Source: Branchiostoma floridae (lineage: Eukaryota; Chordata; Leptocardii; Amphioxiformes; Branchiostomatidae). From it: a stretch of DNA of 64,000 bases. The number at the start of each line of letters is the position of its first letter. The stretch's first letter is position 1. The stretch lies in contig NC_049990.1 in NCBI RefSeq assembly GCF_000003815.2, forward strand, positions 19,668,225-19,732,224. The letters are read 5' to 3'. Positions 14,001 through 22,281 of the stretch are shown here, in pieces. A model generated the notes under the pieces. It saw nothing but the letters and a program-made list of their open reading frames with translations, ran no database searches and had not been told where the DNA came from. The translations under genes and the position numbers were made by a program.

Positions 14001-16032
14001 GTCAGCAAATGGTCAAAGGTGTCCGACAGTCGATACCAACCCCCGTATTTGTTGAGAGCTCGTCGTTGAGTCCCAATATAGATAGCTTCTTAGCCCCTAT
14101 TTGTAAATAATCCACGTGGACCCTTTTTGGGGGATTATTTCAATATTAATGTAGAAATTGTGGAATTTGGACACTGTATGTGGAATTCGGCAAAAATCGG
14201 GCTAAGAATTAGCCAGAGTCAGTCCATGAGAAGGTTAGCATTTGTCTCTCGGAGACAACTTGATTGTGGCGAAACTCTCCTGGCAAATTATTCTTGCTAT
14301 TTATACCCAGCTAAAGGTGGTATCTCACTGCATTGAGGTCACCGGTGCGGCACTGCGGGGTTCACTGCGGCACTGTTGTATTATTTTCGCGGACTTTTTT
14401 TCATAATTTCGATATTGCGTACTACGTAAAATATGACTTCGAATAAAACAAAATACACAAAACTTAAGAAAATTCGTTCTTTAACTCTGAAATTCGTTGA
14501 GGAATATTTCGAACCCCACAGTACCGCAACGGTGCCCCAAGTGCAGTGAGATACCACCTTTAGTTAGACTGGTAGATACTGGCTCATTATAATGTTTACC
14601 TGGCGGGGACACACGCAGTTGAGTGACGGCGTTCTATATACAACTAATGACCCGTGACGGGACTCTGTTGACCCCAAGTGCTGACAAAAAACATGTCACA
14701 GCAAGTTGTCGAACAGGTATAGGACGAAAATCTTACCAAGGTCATGTGGGCATATTACGCAACTTTTAAGCAGCTTAAATACACTTAGATATATGACATC
14801 GCACCTCCGTTTAGGAGTCGTATAGGTGCTGTATATAACATTAAAAGTTAAGTGTAAAAGTTATGGTTGCGTTAGCTTGCAACTAGGAAATTTTGCAGTA
14901 AAAAGTCACAGATTATGGTTCTTCTTTAAATGCATAAGTCAAACGATCTTAACGATCAGGTAAAGATGTTGGACTTGTTAGTAAATTTGTTGCAAAGATT
15001 AAGTTTTAGCTGTGATATTCAAAAGACTCCTTCGCAATGTAGCTTAATGATTACTTAGTTATGTTCACATGTTCAAGCCTCGTTTAGGGCGGCCATTAAG
15101 CATGCTTAAACGAGTTGTATCGTGCAGTGATTCTTGTGTATTGTTATCTAAAGCTTAAAATACAACAGCCTATACCAGCTTATAGTTACAAAAATATATC
15201 TATATATTGGTTTCTTATCTTAGTACAAATGTGTAAAAAATATGCAAATTAGGCTAGGACCCTGAGGTCGAGATCACGTGTGACCCTATCTAACCCCTGT
15301 CAGATCCATAACACCAAGTGCGTCACATGTAAACATACTGAACAACACAAATAAAACATGACAACACATCTCATCGCATAGCTATAGTATACATTAGATA
15401 GGCCGATTGATTAACACAAGTGTAGACAATAAGGCATTGTATTGTGTATATGTGCTGCGTTGTGTAATCGCTAGAAAGTGACTGGTGTACCGGGTGTCAG
15501 CAGGGTTAATTGTAGGGGGCCATAAGAGGTGGTGTCTTCGACAAAACACTTACCGATAAATTCAGGAGGACCAAGCTACAAAGTACGTACGCTAAATTCA
15601 GGAAGGCAACTACCCAAAATTCGATGCTGCGAATTACAGGAATTTCATAGAAATGACTTACCCTATGTACGAAGCACAAATTATAGCTACCTACCGACTT
15701 GCGGAAAATGAGCATTTATAAACCCTCAGTAAGGACATCATCTCATGCTGAGCACTGGCAACTGGTCTTTGACGACAAGACCTTGGCTTGGAATTAGTAG
15801 GCCTCCTTGGGTTATAAGTACGAATACGAATCTTAATTGTTAAATGAAATTCTGTACTGTGTAACAAAAATGGTCTGTAATTTGTGGTTTGTAATAAAGC
15901 TCATTTTTTGTACCAAGGTGTGTTTTCCGAGAAGGCATGTATTTAGGGTTACCGCAGTATTTGGTACTCACCGCTCCAAGGAAGAAGAAAGATGCCTAGA
16001 AATGGAACCAGATGTCTTATTTCGCACATCAT
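612..16032 (-). CDS. LRP-like protein: three YWTD propeller/EGF modules, mucin-like region and HYR-like domain (3' partial)
   Basis: Twenty exons splice in consistent phase on the minus strand: 15972-16032, 13634-13879, 12907-13069, 11937-12064, 11255-11423, 10058-10164, 9772-9891, 8863-9089, 7972-8186, 7351-7485, 6881-6998, 6197-6338, 5557-5676, 4935-5090, 4222-4338, 3697-3847, 3390-3518, 3041-3158, 2383-2536 and 612-2009. They give at least 1391 residues: signal peptide (1-20), propeller 1 (about 21-291), EGF 1, propeller 2 (about 332-610), EGF 2, propeller 3 (about 651-925), EGF 3, a Ser/Thr/Pro-rich stretch (about 975-1310) and an HYR-like domain. Starting directly with a propeller and alternating propeller-EGF is the plan of LRP5/6, but only three modules occur, no LDLa repeats are seen, and a mucin/HYR tail follows. 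No membrane helix lies in the window, so whether the protein is secreted or anchored is unknown. A ligand-binding cell-surface or matrix role is inferred from the family. Orthology to LRP5/6 is not claimed. Confidence 0.88.
1127..1311 (-). repeat. 93-bp in-frame tandem repeat in the mucin coding region
   Basis: A 93-base unit is repeated about twice and nearly perfectly; for example the string gtagatgatgacatgg recurs at 1160 and 1253. The period equals 31 codons, so copy-number change keeps the frame. The rest of the Ser/Thr region looks like older, degenerate copies of similar trinucleotide-rich units. Confidence 0.75.
2383..5090 (-). CDS. Exons of YWTD propeller 3 of the LRP-like gene
   Basis: Six exons (4935-5090, 4222-4338, 3697-3847, 3390-3518, 3041-3158, 2383-2536) encode the third propeller. 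Recognisable blade motifs are [52 protein letters not shown] and [13 protein letters not shown], with the usual PRGIAV and PTGIAIDL strands between. The exon phases (1,1,2,2,0,1) join without a shift. The first and second of these exons are separated by an intron containing an assembly gap (4691-4790) and a MITE, but the phase still matches across it. Confidence 0.85.
2600..2830. repeat. Two copies of a short diverged repeat
   Basis: Segments near 2605-2660 and 2757-2815 share the order tagtcacgtt ... ttccactgaagcgcca and then cttgcg or ctagcg. They are direct copies about 152 bases apart within an intron. I cannot assign a family. Confidence 0.45.
4439..4643. mobile_element. MITE-like inverted-repeat element (copy 1 of 2)
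   Basis: The left end (taaggcctacgtcacatttt, then an aaaccgggtcc motif) is roughly inverted at the right end (gggcccaagtttggagatgtgac). A related copy lies at 35891-36096, with the same cgaccgggcagct-type core and the same length class. It sits in an intron of the LRP-like gene. Confidence 0.6.
4691..4790. other. Assembly gap (100 N)
   Basis: One hundred undetermined bases inside an intron of the LRP-like gene. The round length suggests a gap of unknown size. Confidence 0.99.
5114..5395 (+). mobile_element. tRNA-headed SINE
   Basis: The first 75 bases resemble a tRNA gene: an A-box-like taggtgtaatggtta, a B-box-like ggattcgaatccc, and paired gtggc/gccac ends. The body continues with gcaaaaatgggtacttcactt and the agacacagtgggtaacaat block. 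The same body occurs at 33120-33325 and at the right edge (63868-64000). It lies in the intron between the EGF 2 exon and the propeller 3 exons. It is not a functional tRNA: no clean anticodon arm forms and the sequence runs on. Confidence 0.75.
5557..5676 (-). CDS. EGF 2 exon of the LRP-like gene
   Basis: A single 120-base phase 1-1 exon encodes one six-cysteine EGF module with the motifs [19 protein letters not shown] and HTC. In LRP family proteins such an EGF packs against the preceding propeller. The phase symmetry makes it a shuffling unit, like the exon at 9772-9891. Confidence 0.88.
5765..5894. mobile_element. Fold-back MITE
   Basis: The left arm starts aaggttctttaggca and includes gagtacttacttccaacg. 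The right arm reads cgaaacgttggaagtaagta ... tgcctaaagaacctt. The arms of about 45 bases pair almost perfectly around a short centre (tcagacaccatcatcaggg). It lies in the intron upstream of the EGF 2 exon. Confidence 0.8.
6197..9089 (-). CDS. Exons of YWTD propeller 2 of the LRP-like gene
   Basis: Five exons (8863-9089, 7972-8186, 7351-7485, 6881-6998, 6197-6338) encode propeller 2. Blade motifs are [73 protein letters not shown] and [13 protein letters not shown]. The phases run 1-0-2-2-0-1. Several blades lack the exact YWTD tetrapeptide but keep aromatic-W/Y-x-D and the RPRGIVVHP or RPSGMVIDY strands. Confidence 0.86.
9772..9891 (-). CDS. EGF 1 exon of the LRP-like gene
   Basis: A 120-base phase 1-1 exon with the six-cysteine pattern [13 protein letters not shown], then TCACRN and SSSC. 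It follows the last blade exon of propeller 1. The donor used is ATAG|GTGACG, a weaker site; the open frame runs on past it, so the exon end is slightly uncertain. Confidence 0.82.
   Translation of the reverse strand, partial: PVRCLTENVLSCAWLGPEGGRAPVGTAGYYKTTALPAVQ
10058..13879 (-). CDS. Exons of YWTD propeller 1 of the LRP-like gene
   Basis: Five exons (13634-13879, 12907-13069, 11937-12064, 11255-11423, 10058-10164) follow the signal-peptide exon. Motifs are [73 protein letters not shown] and HVYWTAWN, with GLALDLPG and GLAIDYT strands. The junction at 11937/11423 reads through as [12 protein letters not shown], the classic LRP order, which fixes the acceptor after tctcaaacag. The 10058-10164 exon closes the propeller ([17 protein letters not shown]). 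Confidence 0.86.
10742..11054. mobile_element. Inverted-repeat element in an intron
   Basis: Arms of 33 bases starting cgccaaaaatagttactcaa (left) and ending gagtaactatttttggcg (right) pair closely. The interior carries the string tcactgacgaaggaaagtgg and a cgaaacgtctgacc motif. A 14-base direct repeat cttaccgatacata lies at 10728-10741 and again at 11088-11101, but it is not flush with the arms. Confidence 0.7.
14311..14563. mobile_element. MITE with 21-bp terminal inverted repeats
   Basis: The left end ctaaaggtggtatctcactg and the right end cagtgagataccacctttag are perfect inverts. The interior has cggcactgcggggttcactg and accgcaacggtgcccc. It lies in the long first intron (13880-15971) of the LRP-like gene, which otherwise shows nothing codable. 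A related end occurs near 62466 (gcagtgagataccagcttta). Confidence 0.8.
15972..16032 (-). CDS. Signal-peptide exon of the LRP-like gene
   Basis: The exon reads [20 protein letters not shown] and ends G|GTGAGT (phase 1), matching the phase-1 acceptor at 13879 that continues [13 protein letters not shown] short basic start followed by a hydrophobic core ([12 protein letters not shown]) is a normal secretory signal. The start is the first of two adjacent ATGs at 16030-16032. No promoter motif was identified. Confidence 0.75.
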
Positions 16033-17790
16033 AATGTCAAAAATGTTGAGATATACGCCTCAGTTAGGCACCATGTTTACACTCTAGAGTGATGGCCTTT
16101 GTATTGTACCAAAATAATGCATTTGCCTGCGGCGCTTGAAACTGGCCTTTCTACCTAATTACGAATTGAACCTACACTGCGCGAAAGGGGTCCATTTCCG
16201 GACAAATCCGGAACTTGACACATCACTGGACATTTTACGTATTCGGACCATTTTCGGGAATTTTGTAGACATCTTACATATCCGGAAATATTCTGACTCA
16301 GGAATAGCTTCCTTGCGAATCCGGAAAAACATGACTTTGTATTTTTCCGGATTCGGTTCATGGGCGTTTCGTAACTCCGAACATGTGTTTCTCTACGTAT
16401 ACGAAGTTATCTGTTGCTAAGATTTATGCTGTATCCTGACTATACTGTAGCACGACGAGTATCCGAGAATATATTGACTCCGAACTGTTTTCATCTTTTC
16501 CCTAACAAAACCAACAACTCTGATTCTTCCGTATATGTGGCATGTACCGTATGATGTACGTTTCCCTTGTCCATGTATCTTTCTTTCCATTTCCCCTCAT
16601 ATTCGAGAATGCCGCTTTTCCGTTTATGCAACTTTTTTTAAATTTTACTGATGTTGTATCAACGATACCGTTGTAATATTTTCAGTAAGCAAGACAGTTA
16701 GGATTTCATGACTCTGGAAATGTACCAGTCGTTTACCGTATACATGTACAGCACTGATTTGTCCGGTATATGTGCTATGTGCGTTTCCAGAGTCCACATT
16801 TGCGTTTCTCTCTATTTTCCATCATAAGCGCCCGGGGAATACCGTATATGCAACCCTTCATGCACTGTACAAAAGGGGTTGCTTTCTAAGCAAATAAGAA
16901 ATTGACTTTGTCCGAACCGGGTCAGGTGCGTTTCCGTACTCTACCTACTCCGATGTTTCTTGATATTGATTGCATCTTTTATCTCCATCTTTCCTATCTT
17001 CAAATATTATCTGTCCGTTTAACATATTTCCTGACAGAATTTGACAGCAAGCGCAACGTCAAGGATATATGTTTGCTCCTAAAATGCCTCTATCTTTCAC
17101 GTCCTTCCATGCGTAATGCACGGAGTATACTGATTTTTCCACATACGTTTAGGTAGGATATGAATACGGGTGACCTTCTTTTTATATTTTCGTCTTACAT
17201 CTTGGAATATCTATTGTCCGTATATGTTACATTTTTCCTGATGGTGGTCCGGTCTCCGAAAATCAACAGAATCATTCGTCCGGAAATCAATCGGAAATGA
17301 CTCTCCATAGAAGGAGTGCATTATGGGCCACATAGATTTCCGGACGTATTCGTGGCCGGTCACAGTCAAGATATGGTAGGTACAATAATATCGTATGCCT
17401 CTAGGGGGAGCTTATGCAGCCACTTTTCCTTTACAAATTTACAAATCAATGAAATTGACTTACAAAAAAAGAGCTTTGGATTTTCACGGCTCATGAAATG
17501 CTGTACGGGTGCAACATTATTATTTGCAATGTCAAATGCTGTTATCTTGTGACAGTAAACTTTATATATTCCAATAAGTTAACCGCGTTTTCTATATGCA
17601 AAATTAGACTTTACGCCAACCAGAAACTACAGCGTTCATCTGGTGCTAATACATGATTTGTATTCATTATTTGTTTAATACATGTATACAGTATGTCAAC
17701 AAGAGAATAAGTGCCCGGAAAAACACTTTTATCTTTTCTGGTACCTTCACTATTTGGCCTATTTCTCACATGGGACAAGTCTGGTACATG

Positions 17791-17971
17791 TTACTCTCCA
17801 AGCAGAGGTTGAGTCGCGTAGATATAGTAGAAGTCGGAAAAATTACACGGGCTCTCTTCTCGTAAGAGGAGCGCCCGTGTAATTTTTTCTTGAAGAGGAG
17901 CGCCCGTGTAATTTCCCCGACTACTACTATATATCCTATATCTACACAACTCAACCTCTGCTTGGAGAATA
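17791..17971. mobile_element. Fold-back MITE of the ctctccaagcagaggtt family, nested in the CACTA-like element
   Basis: The ends actctccaagcagaggttga and tcaacctctgcttggaga pair, and the arms extend through the gatatag and gaagtcgg region. An 8-base direct repeat ggtacatg flanks it (17783-17790 and 17972-17979), consistent with a target duplication. The middle repeats gaggagcgcccgtgtaattt. Related ends occur at 25412, 41409, 42348, 51833 and 57758. Confidence 0.78.
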
Positions 17972-18281
17972 GGTACATGCATGTGTATGTGTATAAATGC
18001 GAACCATGTACATGTGTGGCGGCCAGACCTGATTGGTCAGTTCGTAATCGTATTCGTCTACCACGCATGCCTGGAATGTGGACGCGGTATAGCGGTAAGT
18101 TCGACGGTTGACTGAGGGAACAGACATCCAAGCCGCGTTGAGCTGTTTGTGTGTGTATGCTCAGTTATCTGCAGGTTTCCATGCTCCCATCGCAAATATC
18201 ATCTGGAGGAATACACCGCGGGATTCTTTATTTTCTGGACCAACTTGTGATTTACAAGGATTAGCCGACACCTATTCTGGA

Positions 18282-18662
18282 CACTTAGGCACGATCTACA
18301 CACAGTTATTCCCGATATCGGCCAGCCTACAACCATTCGCCGAAAGCTTTTTTTCATCGTCTAGATGGAACTGCTATATCGCCATTACGATATCGGGAAA
18401 ATTTCTCCCGAAAGGTCCGGACCATTCGTACGAAAGCTTAGCAGGGGTCCCCGATAGCTTAGCAGGGGTCCCCGACAGCTTCCGCGCGCGTGTAGATGTG
18501 TCCCGACTTCGGGAGGGCTTATTAGCATACAACGCGGGCTCATTAGGCTATACAGCTGTTTATGACTGCAAGCGCCACGGGTGTCCCGCGGCCAGCGTTC
18601 CAGATCCCTCCCGACACATCCACCGATATCGGTAAAAACTGTGTATAGATTGGGCCTTAGTG
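18282..18662. mobile_element. Inverted-repeat element nested in the CACTA-like element
   Basis: The left arm begins cacttaggcacgatctacac and includes cccgatatcgg. The right arm includes ccgatatcggtaaaaactgt and ends gggccttagtg. About 34 of 40 arm positions pair. It contains a direct duplication of agcaggggtccccga. No clean target duplication is visible. A 175-codon frame (18108-18635) across it is not credible coding. Confidence 0.65.
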
Positions 18663-18937
18663 GATGCTACAACAACGGGTAAACTCAGGCGACACCATCG
18701 GCCAATTTGACAGGCACGGCACAAGGTAACTTCAATCTTCCCCTTGTACGTAGATGAGATCAAACTAAACGTTAACGTAACACCTACATCAGTTGGTTCT
18801 TTCCAATTTGTCAACGTGTAAGTTACCTAGAGATTGTTGTTTGTGCCTTGTTTCTTTTGCATTCCTCAATGATATTTGAGAACAGGCTTGCCCTCGACTC
18901 TTCCTGTGTACAATAAGTAGGAACAGATGTGCGTAAT

Positions 18938-19186
18938 TAGCCTGGATACCAGTCCCTCGCTCTATACTATAGCCCTTTCGCGGTAATGTATAATCCTTAT
19001 GCCAGGGAAGGTCCAAGCCCCAGTCTCTATTTGCACTCAGAGGTAATGGCATCCAGTTTCTGATAACTATACCCGCGGAGTGCGAGAGATAATCAGGGCC
19101 CGCGTGCTGTGTTTGGCGGCGGGGCTAATCGGTTGCCGGCCCGAAGTGATTAGCGAGTATAGCACGGCGGTCTGGATACCAGGCTA
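18938..19186. mobile_element. MITE with 9-bp target duplication (Mutator-like)
   Basis: The ends tagcctggatacca and tggataccaggcta are perfect 14-base inverts. A perfect 9-base direct repeat gtgcgtaat flanks them (18929-18937 and 19187-19195). A 9-bp duplication points to the Mutator class, though the family is not proven. The last 83 bases are identical to 55598-55680. Confidence 0.8.
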
Positions 19187-19994
19187 GTGCGTAATGTGAG
19201 AAGGCAAGTATACGGAGATATCAGGGTTAACATTTATCCGGATACTGTTCAAGGCCTTTTCCATGTGGTTCACGCCAAATGTCAGATACATGCATACATC
19301 GATTTTTCCGTGAATGTGTCATGGGCGTTTCCGTAGTCCAGACATTCGTTTCATTCAAAACCTTCTCATATCCGGGTATACCGGATACTGTTCAATTCAG
19401 AGCCGTTTCTTACTTTTGAACGGGATATTTTTGGTCAAAATAACCAAGAAATCCATGATGTATCCTGCTTACAGCCAAATATGACAAATATTTAAAAGTA
19501 AAACTATCCGAAAGCAATTTTTGACTCGGCCTGAATAGGCATGACTAGATACGTTCACTTCATCTTTTGCTAGAATTATTTGACGCTAAAAGTATATCAA
19601 TATGGCAACATGACTGTATCAAAATAGCTAAAAGTAGAAATTGATAGATATCTAGTCACTGCCGTTTTCAGTGATCATAGGCCTCTATGTGTTGGATTAT
19701 ATATGACACTTATTGTGTCATTTTGGCATATGGAGGAAGGTGTTTACTCGTCTCTACATCAAACTTATTTTAGCCGTGTTTGTTTTTCAGCATCCTGCCA
19801 TCTCGAGTGAAATAAGGCCAGTTGCAGTGGTACACCTGTGCGGCGCATCACCCTGTGTAACGTCCTTCATTCGGAACCTATCTATATATATGTAAACACG
19901 ATTCAAAACCAGTACTATTTGTGTAAGAATTGTATGTCAGACGTTTCGGAAGCTGGTCATTTTGGCCCCGAGACGATTTGAGGACGGTTCGGTC

Positions 19995-20118
19995 CCAGGT
20001 CTAGGACAGTTGTACACCTGACTATAACCCTAACTTCACGCTAACCCTCATTCTAACTTAAGCCTAACCCTAACCCTTACTCTAACCATAAACATAACCC
20101 AAATCGTCCTAGACCTGG
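19995..20118. repeat. Degenerate telomere-like repeats between inverted arms
   Basis: The arms ccaggtctaggac (19995-20007) and gtcctagacctgg (20106-20118) are perfect inverts. Between them the sequence is degenerate taaccctaac-type repeats (for example cctaaccctaaccctta). It lies within the CACTA-like element. Confidence 0.7.
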
Positions 20119-20749
20119 TAGCTGAAACCTAGTGCAAATGGAATTGAGGGCCGAACTGTCGAGGTCAACCTGGTGCCTAACTTAAGCAATTCTATGCAAT
20201 GATGTCATTATAAAATTAGAAGCTATTGAAGTTAAAGAAGAATGCATAATAGTTCAAATATGATTTCGCATTCCTTCTACATGGCTTCTACTCGCTGAAT
20301 ACGAGTTTTAAAATTATTTGTCTTATTCAAGTTATTGGTTTTCTATTTGCTTCGACTGAATATTTTACTCAGATATATATTTACTTCCGGGGTATTACAT
20401 TGATCTCCAGAACACTATAGTCAAGTTGTTGTGTACTTTCATTCCAATACTTAAAGGACGTAATATTTGAAATGTCCTGAGTATGAAGTTTTGTTACGCT
20501 TAAACGTCAAACTATTGAGACATGTATGATGTGCAATTCTCCTCTCATTTCAACTGATGAGTAAGCAATACAGTGAACAGACTTTTCCGTTTTAGTATCT
20601 TTGTTATTGTTCTTTTCTTTGACATTCATCTCTATTCAATTTTCATATGATTTTAGGAGCACAAATGCTCCAAATACCTCCTGGCTCTCCGTTGCACGGG
20701 ATATTCAAGAAACACGGGATATCCAGGTAGTATCCAGGAACACAATTGC

Positions 20750-21400
20750 AGTATATACGGATCCGGATATGCCATGACGAAAAGTGTTCCTGTTTACGAT
20801 GCAGGACATTCCTCCGTATACGATTGAATACAACTCCGTATACGATACCAGAAATACAAAATATTCGGAAGAGATCTAGAAGTAAAACTGTACCATATAC
20901 GGATCCGGATATACAGCTGCAAAACACGTTCCTATTTACAAGGCAGGATATGTTTCCGTATACGTTTGAATAGAACACCATATACGGCACCGGAAATGTA
21001 AAATATATGGGTAATATACGGAAATAAAACTGTTGTATATACGGACCCGAATATGCCGCGACGAAACATGTTCCCATTTACAAGATAGGATATGTTCCCG
21101 TATACGCTTGAATCTAACTTCGTATACGTTCCCAGAAATGCAAAATATTTGGGTAATATACGGAAATAAATCTGTTGTATATACGAACCCGAATATGCCG
21201 CGACGAAACATGTTCCCGTTTACAAGATAGGATATGTTTCCGTATACGCTTGAATCTAACTTCGTATACGTTCCCAGAAATGCAAAATATTTGGGCCATA
21301 TGCGGAAATACAACTGTGTTGTATATTCGGATCCGAATATGCTGCGACGAAACATGTTCCCGTTTACAAGACAGGATATGTTTCCGTATACGTAGGATAT
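20750..21400. repeat. Subterminal tandem array, about 141-145 bp unit, five copies
   Basis: The anchor gtatatacgg.cc.gatatgc recurs near 20752, 20893, 21035, 21176 and 21321. Each unit carries a gttcc..tttacaag..aggatatg block, a gtatacg..tgaat block and a gaaatgcaaaatat block. It occupies the right side of the CACTA-like element. Subterminal arrays of this kind are transposase-binding regions in known CACTA elements; that role here is inference. Confidence 0.8.
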
Positions 21401-21496
21401 TCCTGTCAGGAAACTCATTGATATCACCGGAAACGTAATGAATTCGGAAATATTCTATACATGAAATGTCCGGAAATCGACCCCTTTCGCACAGTG

Positions 21497-22281
21497 CTAG
21501 TAGATCTAAACTGAGAGTGAGAAGCGTGCTTACACAACACGAAAAACCTATAGAGATCAACACACAGAAGAAAGAACTTTACAGACAAAAGGTATTCATG
21601 TAGTTACAGATACTTCATTGTGTCCTGAAACTATTAAAAACTTCGTATGCGATAAATACTAAAATGGTGTTTGTTTTCATAATCATTATCAATTTGTCTT
21701 TTTAAAGTCTGTGGAAGAGTTTTGAGGTCGGAAATGTCTATACAAATCTTCTTATCTTTGCACAAAATTTGATTAGTACAGCGCATTGCAAATAGGTGAT
21801 TCACATAGACCTTTCTGTATATTCCTTTTCATTCTTAATATCGTTGAGTTCACGGTACACAAGCACTCCTAGCGATAATGATCGGAAATGCAGTTGCCAT
21901 GTAACGTCTACAAGCTAAAAGGAAGATGATCTTTCACTAGAAGCCTGCCCTTTCTGCACGACATGTCATTTTCCATTTTCGTAAATTGATAATATCCCTC
22001 AAAGAAGTAGCACTTTGCACGCTGACTGTAAAAGGAAGGTGTGGTTTTGAGCTTAAAGCCAATGTGAAATGTACGACTCGCTGTCACTTGCTCATATTTA
22101 AACGTCATATAGTTGCTGCCTTACTACCTTGTATTGCACATTGTGCTTTGTATATGTATAGTCTGTGTTACAGTTCGAAGAACGTACTTTTTAACGTCCG
22201 TTTTTTTAATCTTTGTCTTATAAACAAGACATGATACAAAGAATTAGTCAAATACAATTTTTTAAGATTCGTTAAGTCACT
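21497..22281. other. Intergenic, nothing supported
   Basis: AT-rich sequence between the CACTA-like element and the end of duplicated gene copy A. I see no coding, RNA or repeat feature that holds up. Confidence 0.5.

Larger units (their letters stand above)
16175..21496. mobile_element. CACTA/EnSpm-like non-autonomous element, 5.3 kb
   Basis: The left end is cactgcgcgaaaggggtc and the inverted right end reads cactgtgcgaaaggggtc; the similarity continues through atttccggaca. The bases flanking both ends are CTA (16172-16174 and 21497-21499), a 3-bp target duplication. CACTG..CAGTG ends, 3-bp duplications and dense short subterminal repeats (tccggaaat, gtatacg, tatacgg) are the marks of CACTA/EnSpm elements. 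No transposase-like frame exists inside, so it is non-autonomous or gutted. Several smaller elements are nested within it. The superfamily assignment is inference from termini only. Confidence 0.72.

Noticed and set aside
18108-18635. 175-codon plus-strand frame inside the CACTA-like element
   Set aside because: It runs across the ends of a nested inverted-repeat element and has no recognisable domain.
20643-21563. Overlapping minus-strand frames of 140-160 codons with repeated segments
   Set aside because: They are translations of the 141-bp subterminal array and share its period.
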